A stretch of DNA of 64,000 bases, from positions 2,517,501 through 2,581,500 of the forward strand of contig NZ_CP020918.1 of assembly GCF_003076455.1 (NCBI RefSeq), written 5' to 3'. Below, in pieces: positions 9,464-18,448 of the stretch. Every line of letters begins with the position of its first letter. Positions within the stretch are counted from its first letter, which is position 1. The DNA is from Flavobacterium faecale. GTDB taxonomy: Bacteria > Bacteroidota > Bacteroidia > Flavobacteriales > Flavobacteriaceae. Under the pieces are notes generated by a model that made no database searches, had not been told where the DNA came from, and worked only from the letters and a program-made list of their open reading frames with translations. Position numbers and translations under genes: made by a program.

Positions 9464-9504
9464 CGATAAACTTTGCGGGCACGGAATACAATTCCGCGTT
9501 ATCG
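9464..9504. repeat. REP-like bulged hairpin downstream of GNAT gene
   Basis: Outer arms CGATAA and TTATCG enclose an inner perfect hairpin CGGAAT-ACA-ATTCCG. This two-tier palindrome resembles REP sequences mobilised by RAYT-type transposases. It sits 50 bases past the GNAT stop codon. Confidence 0.5.
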
Positions 9505-9553
9505 ATTTTGTTCAAAACCGCGCCATCGGGTTTTTTAACAGTGATTTATTATT

Positions 9554-10093
9554 TTAATCGGTTGATAAAATTGCATATCCATAATTATCTGACCAACCTG
9601 ATTTTAGCGGTAACAGTTTTCTGGTATGCGCTTCTCTCAACATTCCAACTTTTTCTAAAACACTAATTGAGCCAATATTTTCAACTGCGCAACCTGCTTC
9701 AATTCTGTGTAGTTTTAAATTTTCAAATCCAAAATTTATTATTCTTTTCAAACTTTCTGTTGCGTAACCTTTGTTCCAATAATTGTAGTCGAACTTAAAC
9801 CAAACTTCTGCATTTCTATATTTTTCCTTTCTTAAATTTATTCCAATGATTCCAATAAATTTATTTTCCTCTTTTAGTTCAACTGCAAATGAGTAACTTT
9901 TTGTAATTTCAGAATTATTTTCGAAAATCCATTTATCAACAATAATTTCTGTTTCAGTTATGTCATTAGGAATTCCTAAAGTATTAAATTTATCTGTTTC
10001 GGCTAAACTGTGTAATTTGTGAATATTTTCAATATCCTTTTCTGAAATTGGTTTTAAATTTAATCTTTCCGTTTTTAGATTTAAGTTATTCAT
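9554..10093 (-). CDS. GNAT acetyltransferase, RimJ/RimL-like
   Basis: A 179-residue acetyl-CoA-dependent N-acetyltransferase. It starts NLKTERLNLKPISEKD, typical of the RimJ/RimL subgroup. The acetyl-CoA loop region is KFDYNYWNKGYATESLK, and the C-terminal half has the conserved ENIGSISVLEKVGM segment. The substrate could be an N-terminal amine of a ribosomal or other protein, or a small molecule. It is isolated on the minus strand and bracketed by two hairpin-forming repeats (9464-9504 and 10204-10247), which suggests a mobile or cassette-like history. No operon partner was seen. Confidence 0.85.
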   Translation of the reverse strand: MNNLNLKTERLNLKPISEKDIENIHKLHSLAETDKFNTLGIPNDITETEIIVDKWIFENNSEITKSYSFAVELKEENKFIGIIGINLRKEKYRNAEVWFKFDYNYWNKGYATESLKRIINFGFENLKLHRIEAGCAVENIGSISVLEKVGMLREAHTRKLLPLKSGWSDNYGYAILSTD

Positions 10094-10203
10094 CTTAATT
10101 TATAGTCGAGTTTTAATTTCTGTTTTTTGGTTTTATAAATTCGATTTTCTTTTTTACACAATATTTTTGTCAGCTGTCGCACAACCAATATGTATACGAA
10201 TCA

Positions 10204-10247
10204 AACCTTTGCATATCCTCCCAAATTTGGGTGCTTTTACGAAGGTT
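10204..10247. repeat. Imperfect hairpin upstream of GNAT gene
   Basis: AACCTT and AAGGTT ends flank a central perfect CCCAAATTTGGG palindrome, with partly paired intervening bases. It lies about 110 bases upstream of the GNAT start and may be a structured mobile-repeat end. A transcription terminator is unlikely because no T-run follows. Confidence 0.45.
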
Positions 10248-10324
10248 CGATTAGCTTTTTTTTACTCCAAATATATCACTTTATTTCCTACAAATCGCAA
10301 TTAAAGAATCAACTCATTAAATCA

Positions 10325-10430
10325 TAGCCCTGATAGAGGCGATATCCTCGTGTAGCGGAGCGGAACGAGATAAAGCCGTCCCGAAGCGTCGGGAGCAGGA
10401 CAGAACGTCCTTATGAAACCCCAAACCTTT
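10325..10430. repeat. Dispersed palindromic repeat, copy H (diverged)
   Basis: Opens TAGCCCTGATAGAGGCGATATCC, cut here to its framework TAGCCC-GATAG-ATCC, and contains CCCGAAGCGTCGGG as an inner stem. It matches the TAGCCCCGATAG form of copies F and G. It lies between the clpB terminator and the GNAT leader. Confidence 0.5.
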
Positions 10431-10441
10431 TGCTCCTAAAC

Positions 10442-10472
10442 AAAAAAAAACACCAATCTTGCGATTGATGTT
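10442..10472 (-). terminator. Rho-independent terminator of clpB
   Basis: On the minus strand ACATCAATC and GATTGGTGT pair around GCAA, then a run of T follows. A second hairpin, CCCTTTCAG with CTGAAAGGG (10483-10511), lies between it and the clpB stop. Confidence 0.8.
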
Positions 10473-10525
10473 TTGTAAAGCCCTTTCAGTGTTTGGAATT
10501 CTGAAAGGGTTGTTGGGGGAAGAGC

Positions 10526-13132
10526 TTAATTGCTGACTTCTGTTTGATTTCTGAATACCAATTCGCCGTCGAAGGCATCCAATAAAATGATACTATCGGT
10601 TGTGATTTTGCTAGCCAATATTTCCTTGGAGAGTGTGTTGAGTACTTCTCGCTGGATAACTCTTTTAACTGGGCGGGCACCAAATTGCGGGTCGTATCCT
10701 TTTTGGGATAGGTACTCGATTGCTTCTGGTGTGGCGTCCATGACGATGCCTTGCAAGGCCAGCATTTTGGTTACCGATTTCAGCTGAATTTCGACAATTC
10801 GTTTGATGTTGGCCACGGTAAGCGGCGTAAACAGTACTATTTCGTCGATACGGTTGATGAACTCGGGGCGAACAGTTTGTTTTAATAATCCCAAAACATC
10901 TGCTTTTGCCAGTTCAGTGGTTTCTTCAATTGTTCCTTTTAGGTTTTCAAATCGGTCTTGAATGATTTGGCTTCCCATGTTGGAGGTCATGATGATAATC
11001 GTGTTTTTGAAATCGGCCAAACGTCCTTTGTTGTCTGTTAAACGTCCTTCGTCTAATACTTGAAGTAGGATGTTAAAAGTATCTGGGTGTGCTTTCTCTA
11101 TCTCATCAAGTAAAATTACCGAATAGGGGCGACGGCGCACGGCTTCTGTCAACTGACCACCCTCGTCATAACCCACGTATCCTGGAGGTGCACCCACCAA
11201 ACGGCTCACGCTGTGGCGCTCTTGGTACTCGCTCATGTCGATACGGGTCATGGCGTTTTCGTCATCAAAAAGATACTCGGCCAAGGCTTTTGCCAACTCG
11301 GTTTTTCCAACTCCGGTGGTTCCTAAGAATAGAAAGGTTCCCACTGGTTTTTTCATGTCTTGCAAACCAGCACGAGAACGACGCACGGCATCACTCACGG
11401 CTTCGATAGCTTCTTCTTGTCCTACCACGCGGCGGTGCAATTCTTCCTCAAGATGCAGGAGTTTTTCACGCTCACCTTGTAGCATTTTCATAACCGGAAT
11501 TCCGGTCCACTTAGCAACAACTTCGGCAATGTCTTCGCGAGTAACTTCTTCTTTGATTAACGAACTTCCGTCAGATTGATTTTCTACCAACTCTTTGTGT
11601 AAGATATCAAGACGTTCTTGGGCCTCTTTGATTTTTCCGTAACGTATTTCGGCTACTTTTCCGTAGTCACCGTCACGTTCGGCACGTTCGGCTTCGTATT
11701 TATAATCTTCGATTTCGGTTTTAATGGCCTGAATATTATCCACGACATCTTTTTCCGATTTCCATTTGGTATAAATCTGGTTGCGCTCTTCTTTGAGGTT
11801 GGCCAGGTCAAGACCTAATATTTTAATTTTGCTTTCGTCTTTTTCGCGTTTGATAGCTTCGATTTCGATTTCGAGTTGCATTACTTTTCGATCCAAAATA
11901 TCCAGTTCTTCAGGTTTGGAATTGATTTCCATTCTGATTTTGGATGCCGCTTCGTCCATTAAATCAATGGCTTTGTCTGGCAAAAATCGGTTGGTGATGT
12001 AACGTTGCGATAACTCAACAGCGGCAATAATAGCCTCATCTTTAATTTGTACTTTATGGTGCGTTTCGTATTTCTCTTTGATTCCGCGCAGAATCGAAAT
12101 CGCACTTTCAGTATCGGGTTCTTCGATGATAATTTTTTGGAAACGGCGTTCTAGGGCTTTGTCTTTTTCGAAATACTTTTGGTATTCGTCTAAAGTTGTT
12201 GCACCAATAGCACGGAGTTCGCCACGGGCCAAAGCGGGTTTCAAAATGTTGGCGGCATCCATCGCACCTTCGCCACCACCTGCACCTACAAGGGTATGAA
12301 TTTCGTCAATGAAAAGCACAATGTCTCCTTCGGCTGCAGTAACTTCTTTCACCACCGCTTTTAGACGCTCTTCAAATTCTCCTTTAAATTTTGCTCCAGC
12401 AATCAAAGCACCCATATCGAGGGAGAAAACAATTTTGTCTTTTAGGTTATCTGGCACATCTCCGTCTACAATTCTATGTGCCAATCCTTCGGCAATTGCA
12501 GTTTTACCCACACCTGGTTCACCCACCAACATGGGGTTGTTTTTGGTTCTACGGGTAAGGATTTGCAACACGCGTCTAATTTCGTCATCACGACCAATAA
12601 CGGGATCAAGTTTGCCCGATTTGGCTAATTCATTTAAGTTTTTGGCATATTTGTTCAAAGAATTATAGGTTTCTTCTGCCGATGCTGAAGTTACTCGTTC
12701 TCCTTTTCGCAATTCGTCAATGGCAGCTTTTAGCCCTTTTTCGGTTACACCTTGGTCTTTCAAGATTTGCGCTACTTTGCTTTTCGAACCAAAAATTGCC
12801 AATAGTAAATGCTCGATAGAAACGTATTCATCGTTCATTTTTTGTGCGATGGTTTCGGCTTCGTTCAACGCTTTATTCGCCTCTCTGGAAAGGACAACAT
12901 CTCCTCCAGATACTTTTGGGAAACTAGCAATGGTGCTGTCTAATATTTGTAAAAATAGCGGTACATTGACATTGAGTTTCTTCAAGATGAAGGGCGCTAC
13001 GTTTTCGTCCACTTCAAAAATAGCTTTAAAAAGGTGTTCGTTTTCGATTTGTTGCTGACCAGCTCGTTGCGTAAGCTGTTGCGAGAGCTGTATTGCTTCT
13101 TGCGATTTTATTGTAAATTTATTTATGTTCAT
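10526..13132 (-). CDS. clpB: ClpB disaggregase
   Basis: A full-length ClpB, 868 residues, the AAA+ chaperone that with DnaK pulls proteins out of aggregates in the cytosol. Two Clp N-terminal repeats (about 1-145) are followed by AAA-1 with Walker A GEPGVGKT at 204-211. The long coiled-coil middle domain (roughly 400-520) distinguishes ClpB from ClpA and ClpC. AAA-2 has Walker A GTTGVGKT at 604-611 and an arginine-rich D2 small domain containing FGARPVKR. No ClpP-binding IGL/F loop was noted. The gene is monocistronic and ends at a strong terminator. Heat-shock control is expected, but no CIRCE-like inverted repeat was found upstream. Confidence 0.97.
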   Translation of the reverse strand: MNINKFTIKSQEAIQLSQQLTQRAGQQQIENEHLFKAIFEVDENVAPFILKKLNVNVPLFLQILDSTIASFPKVSGGDVVLSREANKALNEAETIAQKMNDEYVSIEHLLLAIFGSKSKVAQILKDQGVTEKGLKAAIDELRKGERVTSASAEETYNSLNKYAKNLNELAKSGKLDPVIGRDDEIRRVLQILTRRTKNNPMLVGEPGVGKTAIAEGLAHRIVDGDVPDNLKDKIVFSLDMGALIAGAKFKGEFEERLKAVVKEVTAAEGDIVLFIDEIHTLVGAGGGEGAMDAANILKPALARGELRAIGATTLDEYQKYFEKDKALERRFQKIIIEEPDTESAISILRGIKEKYETHHKVQIKDEAIIAAVELSQRYITNRFLPDKAIDLMDEAASKIRMEINSKPEELDILDRKVMQLEIEIEAIKREKDESKIKILGLDLANLKEERNQIYTKWKSEKDVVDNIQAIKTEIEDYKYEAERAERDGDYGKVAEIRYGKIKEAQERLDILHKELVENQSDGSSLIKEEVTREDIAEVVAKWTGIPVMKMLQGEREKLLHLEEELHRRVVGQEEAIEAVSDAVRRSRAGLQDMKKPVGTFLFLGTTGVGKTELAKALAEYLFDDENAMTRIDMSEYQERHSVSRLVGAPPGYVGYDEGGQLTEAVRRRPYSVILLDEIEKAHPDTFNILLQVLDEGRLTDNKGRLADFKNTIIIMTSNMGSQIIQDRFENLKGTIEETTELAKADVLGLLKQTVRPEFINRIDEIVLFTPLTVANIKRIVEIQLKSVTKMLALQGIVMDATPEAIEYLSQKGYDPQFGARPVKRVIQREVLNTLSKEILASKITTDSIILLDAFDGELVFRNQTEVSN

Positions 13133-13283
13133 TTTTATTTATGATTTGGATTAGTACTTAATTAACTAACTTTGTATTTCATTCGACAAATTATATTCCA
13201 TTATAAAATTAAGGACAATTTGACTTATAAAAGCTGATATTTATCAGTTTATAGTGTCAAAAAGTCATAAAACAAGACAAATT

Positions 13284-13667
13284 ATGAGTTTTTTAAAAAA
13301 TATTTTCGGGGGTGATGACACTCCAAAACAAGAAAATAATAAAATGAATTGGACCGCTTTGAAGGATATTGCCCAATTGAACGAAATTGCAGCTAGTGAA
13401 AAACCAGTAGCCATCTTTAAACACAGTACGCGTTGCAGCATTAGCCGTATGGCATTGAAGCAATTCGAAAATAAATTTGATTCGGAAGCAGAAGTAACCC
13501 CTTATTTCTTAGATTTATTGGAGCACCGTGATATTTCGAACGAAATCGCTGCTAAGTTTGGTGTGTTTCATCAATCGCCACAGTTGATTGTAATTAAAAA
13601 CGGTAAAGCGGTTTATGATGCTTCGCACAGTGATATTGATGCTGTGGAGTTGAAAAGTAAAATCTAG
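13284..13667 (+). CDS. ytxJ: Bacillithiol-system redox protein, YtxJ-like
   Basis: A thioredoxin-fold protein of 127 residues counted from the ATG before SFLKNIFGG; an in-frame codon 30 bases upstream is an unlikely start. The motif KHSTRCSIS carries the single conserved Cys of the YtxJ/BrxC family, and the later SPQLIVIKNG supplies the cis-Pro strand of the thioredoxin fold. Members are thought to act as monothiol bacilliredoxins that remove bacillithiol from proteins, and many Flavobacteriaceae make bacillithiol. It is divergent from clpB with about 150 bases between starts, a layout compatible with a shared stress response. Confidence 0.85.
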   Translation: MSFLKNIFGGDDTPKQENNKMNWTALKDIAQLNEIAASEKPVAIFKHSTRCSISRMALKQFENKFDSEAEVTPYFLDLLEHRDISNEIAAKFGVFHQSPQLIVIKNGKAVYDASHSDIDAVELKSKI

Positions 13668-13699
13668 TTATTGGTCCGCTGATAAAACGGATTTTAAAT

Positions 13700-13852
13700 T
13701 AAGACACGAATTACACGAATGGTCACGAATTTTCTGGTGTGAAATAATAATTGCACGAATTTTTAGCGTTGATTTGCTAAAGATTGAGATTAAAATTCAG
13801 ACACAAATTTCACAAATTCCCACGAATTAATTTCGTGCAAATTCGTGTCTTT
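13700..13852. repeat. CACGAAT-rich inverted repeat
   Basis: AAGACACGAATT at the left is mirrored by AATTCGTGTCTT at the right, and several CACGAATT copies lie between. This is a common type of flavobacterial intergenic repeat. It lies between convergent genes and could also act as a terminator through the right-hand T-run. Confidence 0.6.
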
Positions 13853-13869
13853 TTCTTTTAAAAATGTTT

Positions 13870-15036
13870 TTAGAAATTACCTCCTGAACCGCCACCGCTA
13901 AAATCGCCTCCTCCAAACTCCATAGGAGAAGCTTCGGGTGCAACTTCTGGTTTTAGGCCAAATTGTGAGGTAAGGAGTAGAGCTTCGGTATGCATAAAGT
14001 CGCTTGTATTCATAAAACGATCGGGCTGAAAAGTAATACCCGTTGTTTTGTCTTTTAGTTTTTTGATACTGAAATAGACTATTGCGAAAACGAGTAGACC
14101 TCCAATTGTTAACGCTACTGCTGATGGTAGAACATGATAATAATTTCGAATGGTAAAAATCGTAAAACCACCAGTTGCCAATCCAATCCATAACATCGCT
14201 CGGTTTTGTTGTTTGAGAGCAGTATTAATATAAAATAGTGGCACTAAAAATGTAAATGCATAAAAGAACCACGCCATGGTAATATCACTATCGGGTGCAA
14301 TTTCGTTCCCCAATAAAACAACTGATAATTCTCGAACTACAAAATAATTACCGGAAATATAAAAAAAGACAAGGTTGAAGTATTTCAACCAAACCAATCC
14401 TTTTCGATAATAAGAAAATGGATTCTTGACAATCACTTTTTTACAAATAAAATAGAGTGTTAGTGAGTATATCATCAAAACAAAAGGTAAAATAGTTTTA
14501 CCGATACTCCCTAGTTCAAACAGGCCAAAAACGACAATAGCTGTACTTGCTATGGCAAAAAATAATATCGAAATGGTTTTTAAATATCGTAAATAAGTTA
14601 AGCAAGCGACAATTGAGGCTACAATGGCAATTAGCAATTCATTACCATCGCTTGTCACACCCACTGCGGCTGCCAAAAGAAGTTGTCCACCTATGATAAA
14701 AGTATCGTCATAACCTTGGCCTTTGATATTTTTCTTGGCAAAGAACTCAGTACCTGCAAAGCCAACTGCTGCGAACAAGTAAACGAACACCGTTAAATCC
14801 CTCTCAATTGTATTTAGTCCTAACAAGGATATGAAAGCACAAATTGAACCATACGCAAATGAGCCTAGAATGCACAAAGCAATTCTGAGGAATATATTTT
14901 TTTGATGTTTGAATTCAAGTAGTTTGCTTTCTACTTCATTCCGTTGCTCCTTCGTAATAAATCCTGCATTTTCTAAGGACTTTGCTTCAGCAATCAACTT
15001 TTGATTTTCTAGAAATTGGGTTTCGTACACTATCAT
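13870..15036 (-). CDS. Polytopic membrane protein, DUF2157-like
   Basis: About 388 residues. A cytosolic N-terminal segment (KSLENAGFITKEQRNEVESK) matches the helix seen at the start of DUF2157 proteins. About ten hydrophobic segments follow, and the Gly-rich tail ends FGGGDFSGGGSGGNF. The upstream gene has the same type of N-terminal helix (LFEQGFINEEQLNEIKSY), so the two are diverged paralogues or subunits. Their frames overlap by four bases, indicating translational coupling. The function is unknown; a small envelope complex is an inference. Confidence 0.7.
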   Translation of the reverse strand: MIVYETQFLENQKLIAEAKSLENAGFITKEQRNEVESKLLEFKHQKNIFLRIALCILGSFAYGSICAFISLLGLNTIERDLTVFVYLFAAVGFAGTEFFAKKNIKGQGYDDTFIIGGQLLLAAAVGVTSDGNELLIAIVASIVACLTYLRYLKTISILFFAIASTAIVVFGLFELGSIGKTILPFVLMIYSLTLYFICKKVIVKNPFSYYRKGLVWLKYFNLVFFYISGNYFVVRELSVVLLGNEIAPDSDITMAWFFYAFTFLVPLFYINTALKQQNRAMLWIGLATGGFTIFTIRNYYHVLPSAVALTIGGLLVFAIVYFSIKKLKDKTTGITFQPDRFMNTSDFMHTEALLLTSQFGLKPEVAPEASPMEFGGGDFSGGGSGGNF

Positions 15037-16022
15037 TTCTTTATTTCGGTATTAAAATTCTTAATCATTTGAACAAATAACCACAACATTCCAATGGTGT
15101 ATAGTGGGCTTAGTACCAGTAAGAATTCCCAGAACTCATCTAAATCTATCTTGTCTATAATAGTAAAAAAGCAAATATTAAAGCCAACAAAGCCGTAGAT
15201 AAGGGTGAATATAAAAAGTGATATAGATTTTAAAGTATAACTTAAATGGTAAAAGTAATAGGTAACGGCTGCAAGAACAGGGATAAATAATAAATAATTT
15301 TCCTGATAAATGAGATTATTCAAGCAGGAAATTCCAATAAGGTGCTGTGCAAAAGTGAGGTAGATAAAACTAAAGTGAGTTTTGAAATTGGCCTTTTTAC
15401 AGTAAAAATTCCAAGCCAAAAGTACTGCTCCCAAAGCTAGTGCGGCAAAGCTCAATGCAGTAGTGGTATAGATTTCGTTTTGAAGTATAGATTGTGGGGT
15501 AACGGTTAAGCCAATATAGGCAGCAAGCCCCGTAATTGACAAACTAAGAACATTTTTGTTATCGAAATAAAAGGCGGAGAATAGACCAATTACCGTCGGA
15601 ATGATAGTGACCAAACCATAATGTGTACCAAATGCAGTGTATTGAACCTGTAAATAACCAATAAAAATGCAAGTCAGTAGATTGGCTGTGAGCACGATGT
15701 ATTCCATAACCGGACTTTCAAATTCTGTCTTCGTTTTTTCAAATTTTGGTGCTTTTTTAAAGCTGAAATAATAGCAAACAAACATCAAAATTAAAACGAG
15801 TCCCAATAAAACGGAATGGCCTATGGTATCAATATAGTCATAAATCAATAAGCCAATACCCGTTGTGAACAGTGTAACTGAAAAATAAAGAAATAATTTT
15901 AATTCGGCATTTAAGGAAAAGATGTTCCTTGCGCGATAGCTTTTAATTTCGTTGAGCTGTTCCTCGTTGATGAACCCTTGTTCAAAGAGTGAGGATGATG
16001 CTTTTTGGTCTATGTCTTGCAT
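15033..16022 (-). CDS. DUF2157 domain membrane protein
   Basis: 329 residues. The N-terminal cytosolic helix region (about 1-40) is followed by about nine transmembrane segments and a short charged C-terminus. It is the first gene of a two-gene unit whose second member begins inside its stop codon. DUF2157 has no assigned biochemical role. No catalytic motif was seen. Confidence 0.7.
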   Translation of the reverse strand: MQDIDQKASSSLFEQGFINEEQLNEIKSYRARNIFSLNAELKLFLYFSVTLFTTGIGLLIYDYIDTIGHSVLLGLVLILMFVCYYFSFKKAPKFEKTKTEFESPVMEYIVLTANLLTCIFIGYLQVQYTAFGTHYGLVTIIPTVIGLFSAFYFDNKNVLSLSITGLAAYIGLTVTPQSILQNEIYTTTALSFAALALGAVLLAWNFYCKKANFKTHFSFIYLTFAQHLIGISCLNNLIYQENYLLFIPVLAAVTYYFYHLSYTLKSISLFIFTLIYGFVGFNICFFTIIDKIDLDEFWEFLLVLSPLYTIGMLWLFVQMIKNFNTEIKK

Positions 16023-16090
16023 AATGGTTTTGGTTGAAGTTCAAATGTAAGTATTAGTTATATAAATTAGCCGTTTTAAGGATAAGTATT

Positions 16091-16212
16091 TGGGCATGTC
16101 CTATTCAAAAGCTATGGCTGCGCTCCCGAAACTTCGGGACACTATTTCTTTTTTGGGGCAGAAAAAGCCCAAAAACAGATGACTTCCGAGTCTTCGGAAC
16201 TATCCCTCATGC
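16091..16212. repeat. Dispersed palindromic repeat, copy D
   Basis: Starts TGGGCATGTCC and ends CTATCCCTCATGC, with internal stems CCCGAAACTTCGGG and TTTTTTGGGGC/GCCCAAAAA. It occupies part of the 562-base gap upstream of the DUF2157 gene. Positions 16213-16530 show no recognisable gene. Confidence 0.65.
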
Positions 16213-16530
16213 GCTATACCAAGAAGATAATGTTATTTGATTTTAATATGGTGGTATTATTTTTTAAGGAAGCAAAAAAATAAATATTATTCCGTCAGTA
16301 AAGGTGTTTTTGCGGAGCGGAAGAAAAAATGTACCGAGAAGTCGTGTTGTCTTCCACAAAAGTTTTCAATACACTTTTACATCCAAAAGCTATCGCATTT
16401 GATTATAAAAGTATTACCATTGATTTATTAATTAAAATAGGGCATCGAAAAGCTCAGCCTGAAAAGGGAAACGTTTTTGTAAATTGGATTTTTTTATAAA
16501 ATATTATACATCGAACTTATGAATTTGTAT

Positions 16531-16560
16531 AAAAAAACGCATCGTGATTAGCGATGCGTT
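16531..16560 (-). terminator. Terminator at the end of the arg operon
   Basis: On the minus strand AACGCATCG pairs perfectly with CGATGCGTT over a seven-base loop and is followed by seven T. It lies 25 bases past the argH stop. Confidence 0.85.
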
Positions 16561-16584
16561 ATATTTAGAAACTATTACCTTAAA

Positions 16585-17865
16585 TTAATAAGCGCGATTC
16601 ATTTTTGCTTTTATTTCTGCTAAACAAAGGTTGTTGATACTTCCTTCGTGTGTGTGTTGCGTTGCTTTTGGAGATTCGTAAGTTCCGGCTTCCAATTGTT
16701 CTGCTACAGCTTTGTAAGCGTCTCTAAAAGGCATTCCAGCCACTACCATTTCGTTTAATGTATCTACTGTAAACAAGTAGTTGTATTTTTTATCCGCTAA
16801 GATATTGTCTTTTACGGTAATGTCTTTGATTGAGAAAATTGCAATATCCAAACATGCTTTTAAGTTTTGAATGGCAGGAAACAATCCTTCTTTCAATAAC
16901 TGTAAATCTCTGTGGTAACCACTTGGAAGGTTGTTGGTGATCAAAGTGATTTCGTATGGTAAAGCTTGAATCTTGTTACATTTTCCGCGAATCAATTCAA
17001 AAACATCTGGGTTTTTCTTGTGTGGCATAATGCTAGAACCTGTGGTCAAATGTGCAGGTAAGCCGATGAAATCAAAATTCTGACTCATATACAAGCAAAC
17101 GTCCATAGAAAATTTTGCCAAAGTTGCTGCAACACTACTCATCGCAAAAGCCACAATTTTTTCCGATTTACCACGACTCATTTGTGCGGCAACCGAATTG
17201 TATTTTAGGGTTTCAAAACCTAGTTCTTTTGTAGTGAAGGTTCTGTTGATCGGGAAGGAGCTTCCGTAACCTGCTGCAGAACCTAATGGGTTTTGGTCCA
17301 CAACTTTCAAAGCGGCATTCAACAAAGTAATGTCATCAATAAAGCTTTCTGCATAAGCCGAAAACCACATTCCGAAGGACGATGGCATGGCGATTTGCAA
17401 ATGCGTATATCCTGGTAACAATACATTTTGGTACTTATCTGCCATTTCCATAAGTAAGTCAAAAGTTGTTTTGACTTGTTCTTTCATTTCGATCACAACA
17501 TCTTTTAGGTACAAGTTCACATCGACCATTACTTGGTCGTTACGAGAACGTGCGGTATGGATTTTTTTACCTGCATCTCCTAGTTTTACCGTTAAAAGGT
17601 ATTCAATTTTGGAGTGTACGTCCTCAAAACTATCTTCGATTTCGAAATTTCCAGCTTCAGCATCGACAATGATTTCGTTTAGTGCTTCGACTAAAGAATC
17701 GGTTTCAGTTGCTGTCAATAGTCCTATTTGACCTAGCATTTTTGCATGAGCAATAGAGCCCAAAGCATCGTATTTTGCTAGTACTAAATCCAATTCACGG
17801 TCGTTTCCAACAGTAAAGTGTTCTATTTGCTTGTCAGTAGGTATTCCTTTTTCCCAAAGTTTCAT
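16585..17865 (-). CDS. argH: Argininosuccinate lyase
   Basis: Last step of arginine synthesis: argininosuccinate to arginine plus fumarate, in the cytosol. The fumarase-superfamily signature GSSIMPHKKNPD is present, as are TARSRNDQV near residue 110 and the HTHEGSIN-like tail. The 426-residue length is slightly short of the E. coli enzyme but complete. It is the distal gene of the minus-strand arginine block, with a strong terminator 25 bases downstream. A VOC-family gene separates it from argE. Confidence 0.96.
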   Translation of the reverse strand: MKLWEKGIPTDKQIEHFTVGNDRELDLVLAKYDALGSIAHAKMLGQIGLLTATETDSLVEALNEIIVDAEAGNFEIEDSFEDVHSKIEYLLTVKLGDAGKKIHTARSRNDQVMVDVNLYLKDVVIEMKEQVKTTFDLLMEMADKYQNVLLPGYTHLQIAMPSSFGMWFSAYAESFIDDITLLNAALKVVDQNPLGSAAGYGSSFPINRTFTTKELGFETLKYNSVAAQMSRGKSEKIVAFAMSSVAATLAKFSMDVCLYMSQNFDFIGLPAHLTTGSSIMPHKKNPDVFELIRGKCNKIQALPYEITLITNNLPSGYHRDLQLLKEGLFPAIQNLKACLDIAIFSIKDITVKDNILADKKYNYLFTVDTLNEMVVAGMPFRDAYKAVAEQLEAGTYESPKATQHTHEGSINNLCLAEIKAKMNRAY

Positions 17866-17930
17866 GTTTGTGTTTTTTGTTTCGCAAAGATACTCAGAGT
17901 TGTCTCAGAGATTCGCAAAGTTTTTATTTT

Positions 17931-18308
17931 TTATTTAATTTTCCAAGGCGGATTAACTCGATTTTCTCCTGCGTAATACAATAGTAACTGATTGTCATCT
18001 AAATCTTTTAATCTAGCTTCTCTCCACAACCAAGGTTTATCATTTGGTAATTCTTCAAAAATAAATCCTTGTTTAATTAGGTCGTCAACCTTTTGGTCTA
18101 AATTTTCTATTTCGAAATAAATCCAAATTCCACTACCTTGATTTTTATCATCCGATTGATGTAGTGAAAACGTTGCTTCGCCTTCAGGGCATACAAATCG
18201 TGCGTAATGTGATGTGGAATGTACGATCAATTTTAAGCCTAATTTTTGGTAGAACTCAATTGATTTCTCAACATCTAAAACTGGTATTGTAATTTGGTTT
18301 AGATTCAT
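17931..18308 (-). CDS. VOC (glyoxalase/bleomycin-resistance fold) protein
   Basis: 125 residues with the paired beta-alpha-beta-beta-beta pattern of the vicinal oxygen chelate fold. It begins LNQITIPVLDVEKSIEFYQKLG, shown here by its framework IPVLDVEKSIEFYQ-LG, and ends in a LKDLDDNQLLLYYAG module. Metal-ligand assignment is unclear. It sits between argE and argH on the same strand and may be carried by the operon, but no arginine-specific role is known. Substrate unknown. Confidence 0.8.
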   Translation of the reverse strand: MNLNQITIPVLDVEKSIEFYQKLGLKLIVHSTSHYARFVCPEGEATFSLHQSDDKNQGSGIWIYFEIENLDQKVDDLIKQGFIFEELPNDKPWLWREARLKDLDDNQLLLYYAGENRVNPPWKIK

Positions 18309-18356
18309 TTTATTTCTATCGATTAACTATAAATATACTGCTTTACCCAAAATTCC

Positions 18357-18440
18357 TAGCCCCGATAGAAGCGGCATCCTTTTTATCCCGATTTTTTTTT
18401 TCGGGATAAAAAGATATAGCTGATAGCGGGAAATAGCTCC
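18357..18440. repeat. Dispersed palindromic repeat, copy F
   Basis: Opens TAGCCCCGATAG and closes GATAGCGGGA around a near-perfect stem TTTTTATCCCGA/TCGGGATAAAAA. It separates argE from the VOC gene and could form a strong hairpin in the transcript. Confidence 0.7.
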
Positions 18441-18448
18441 CCATCATT

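Noticed and set aside
11089..13058. Several antisense frames inside clpB
   Set aside because: GC-rich conserved genes often leave open frames on the opposite strand; none has a start signal or domain.
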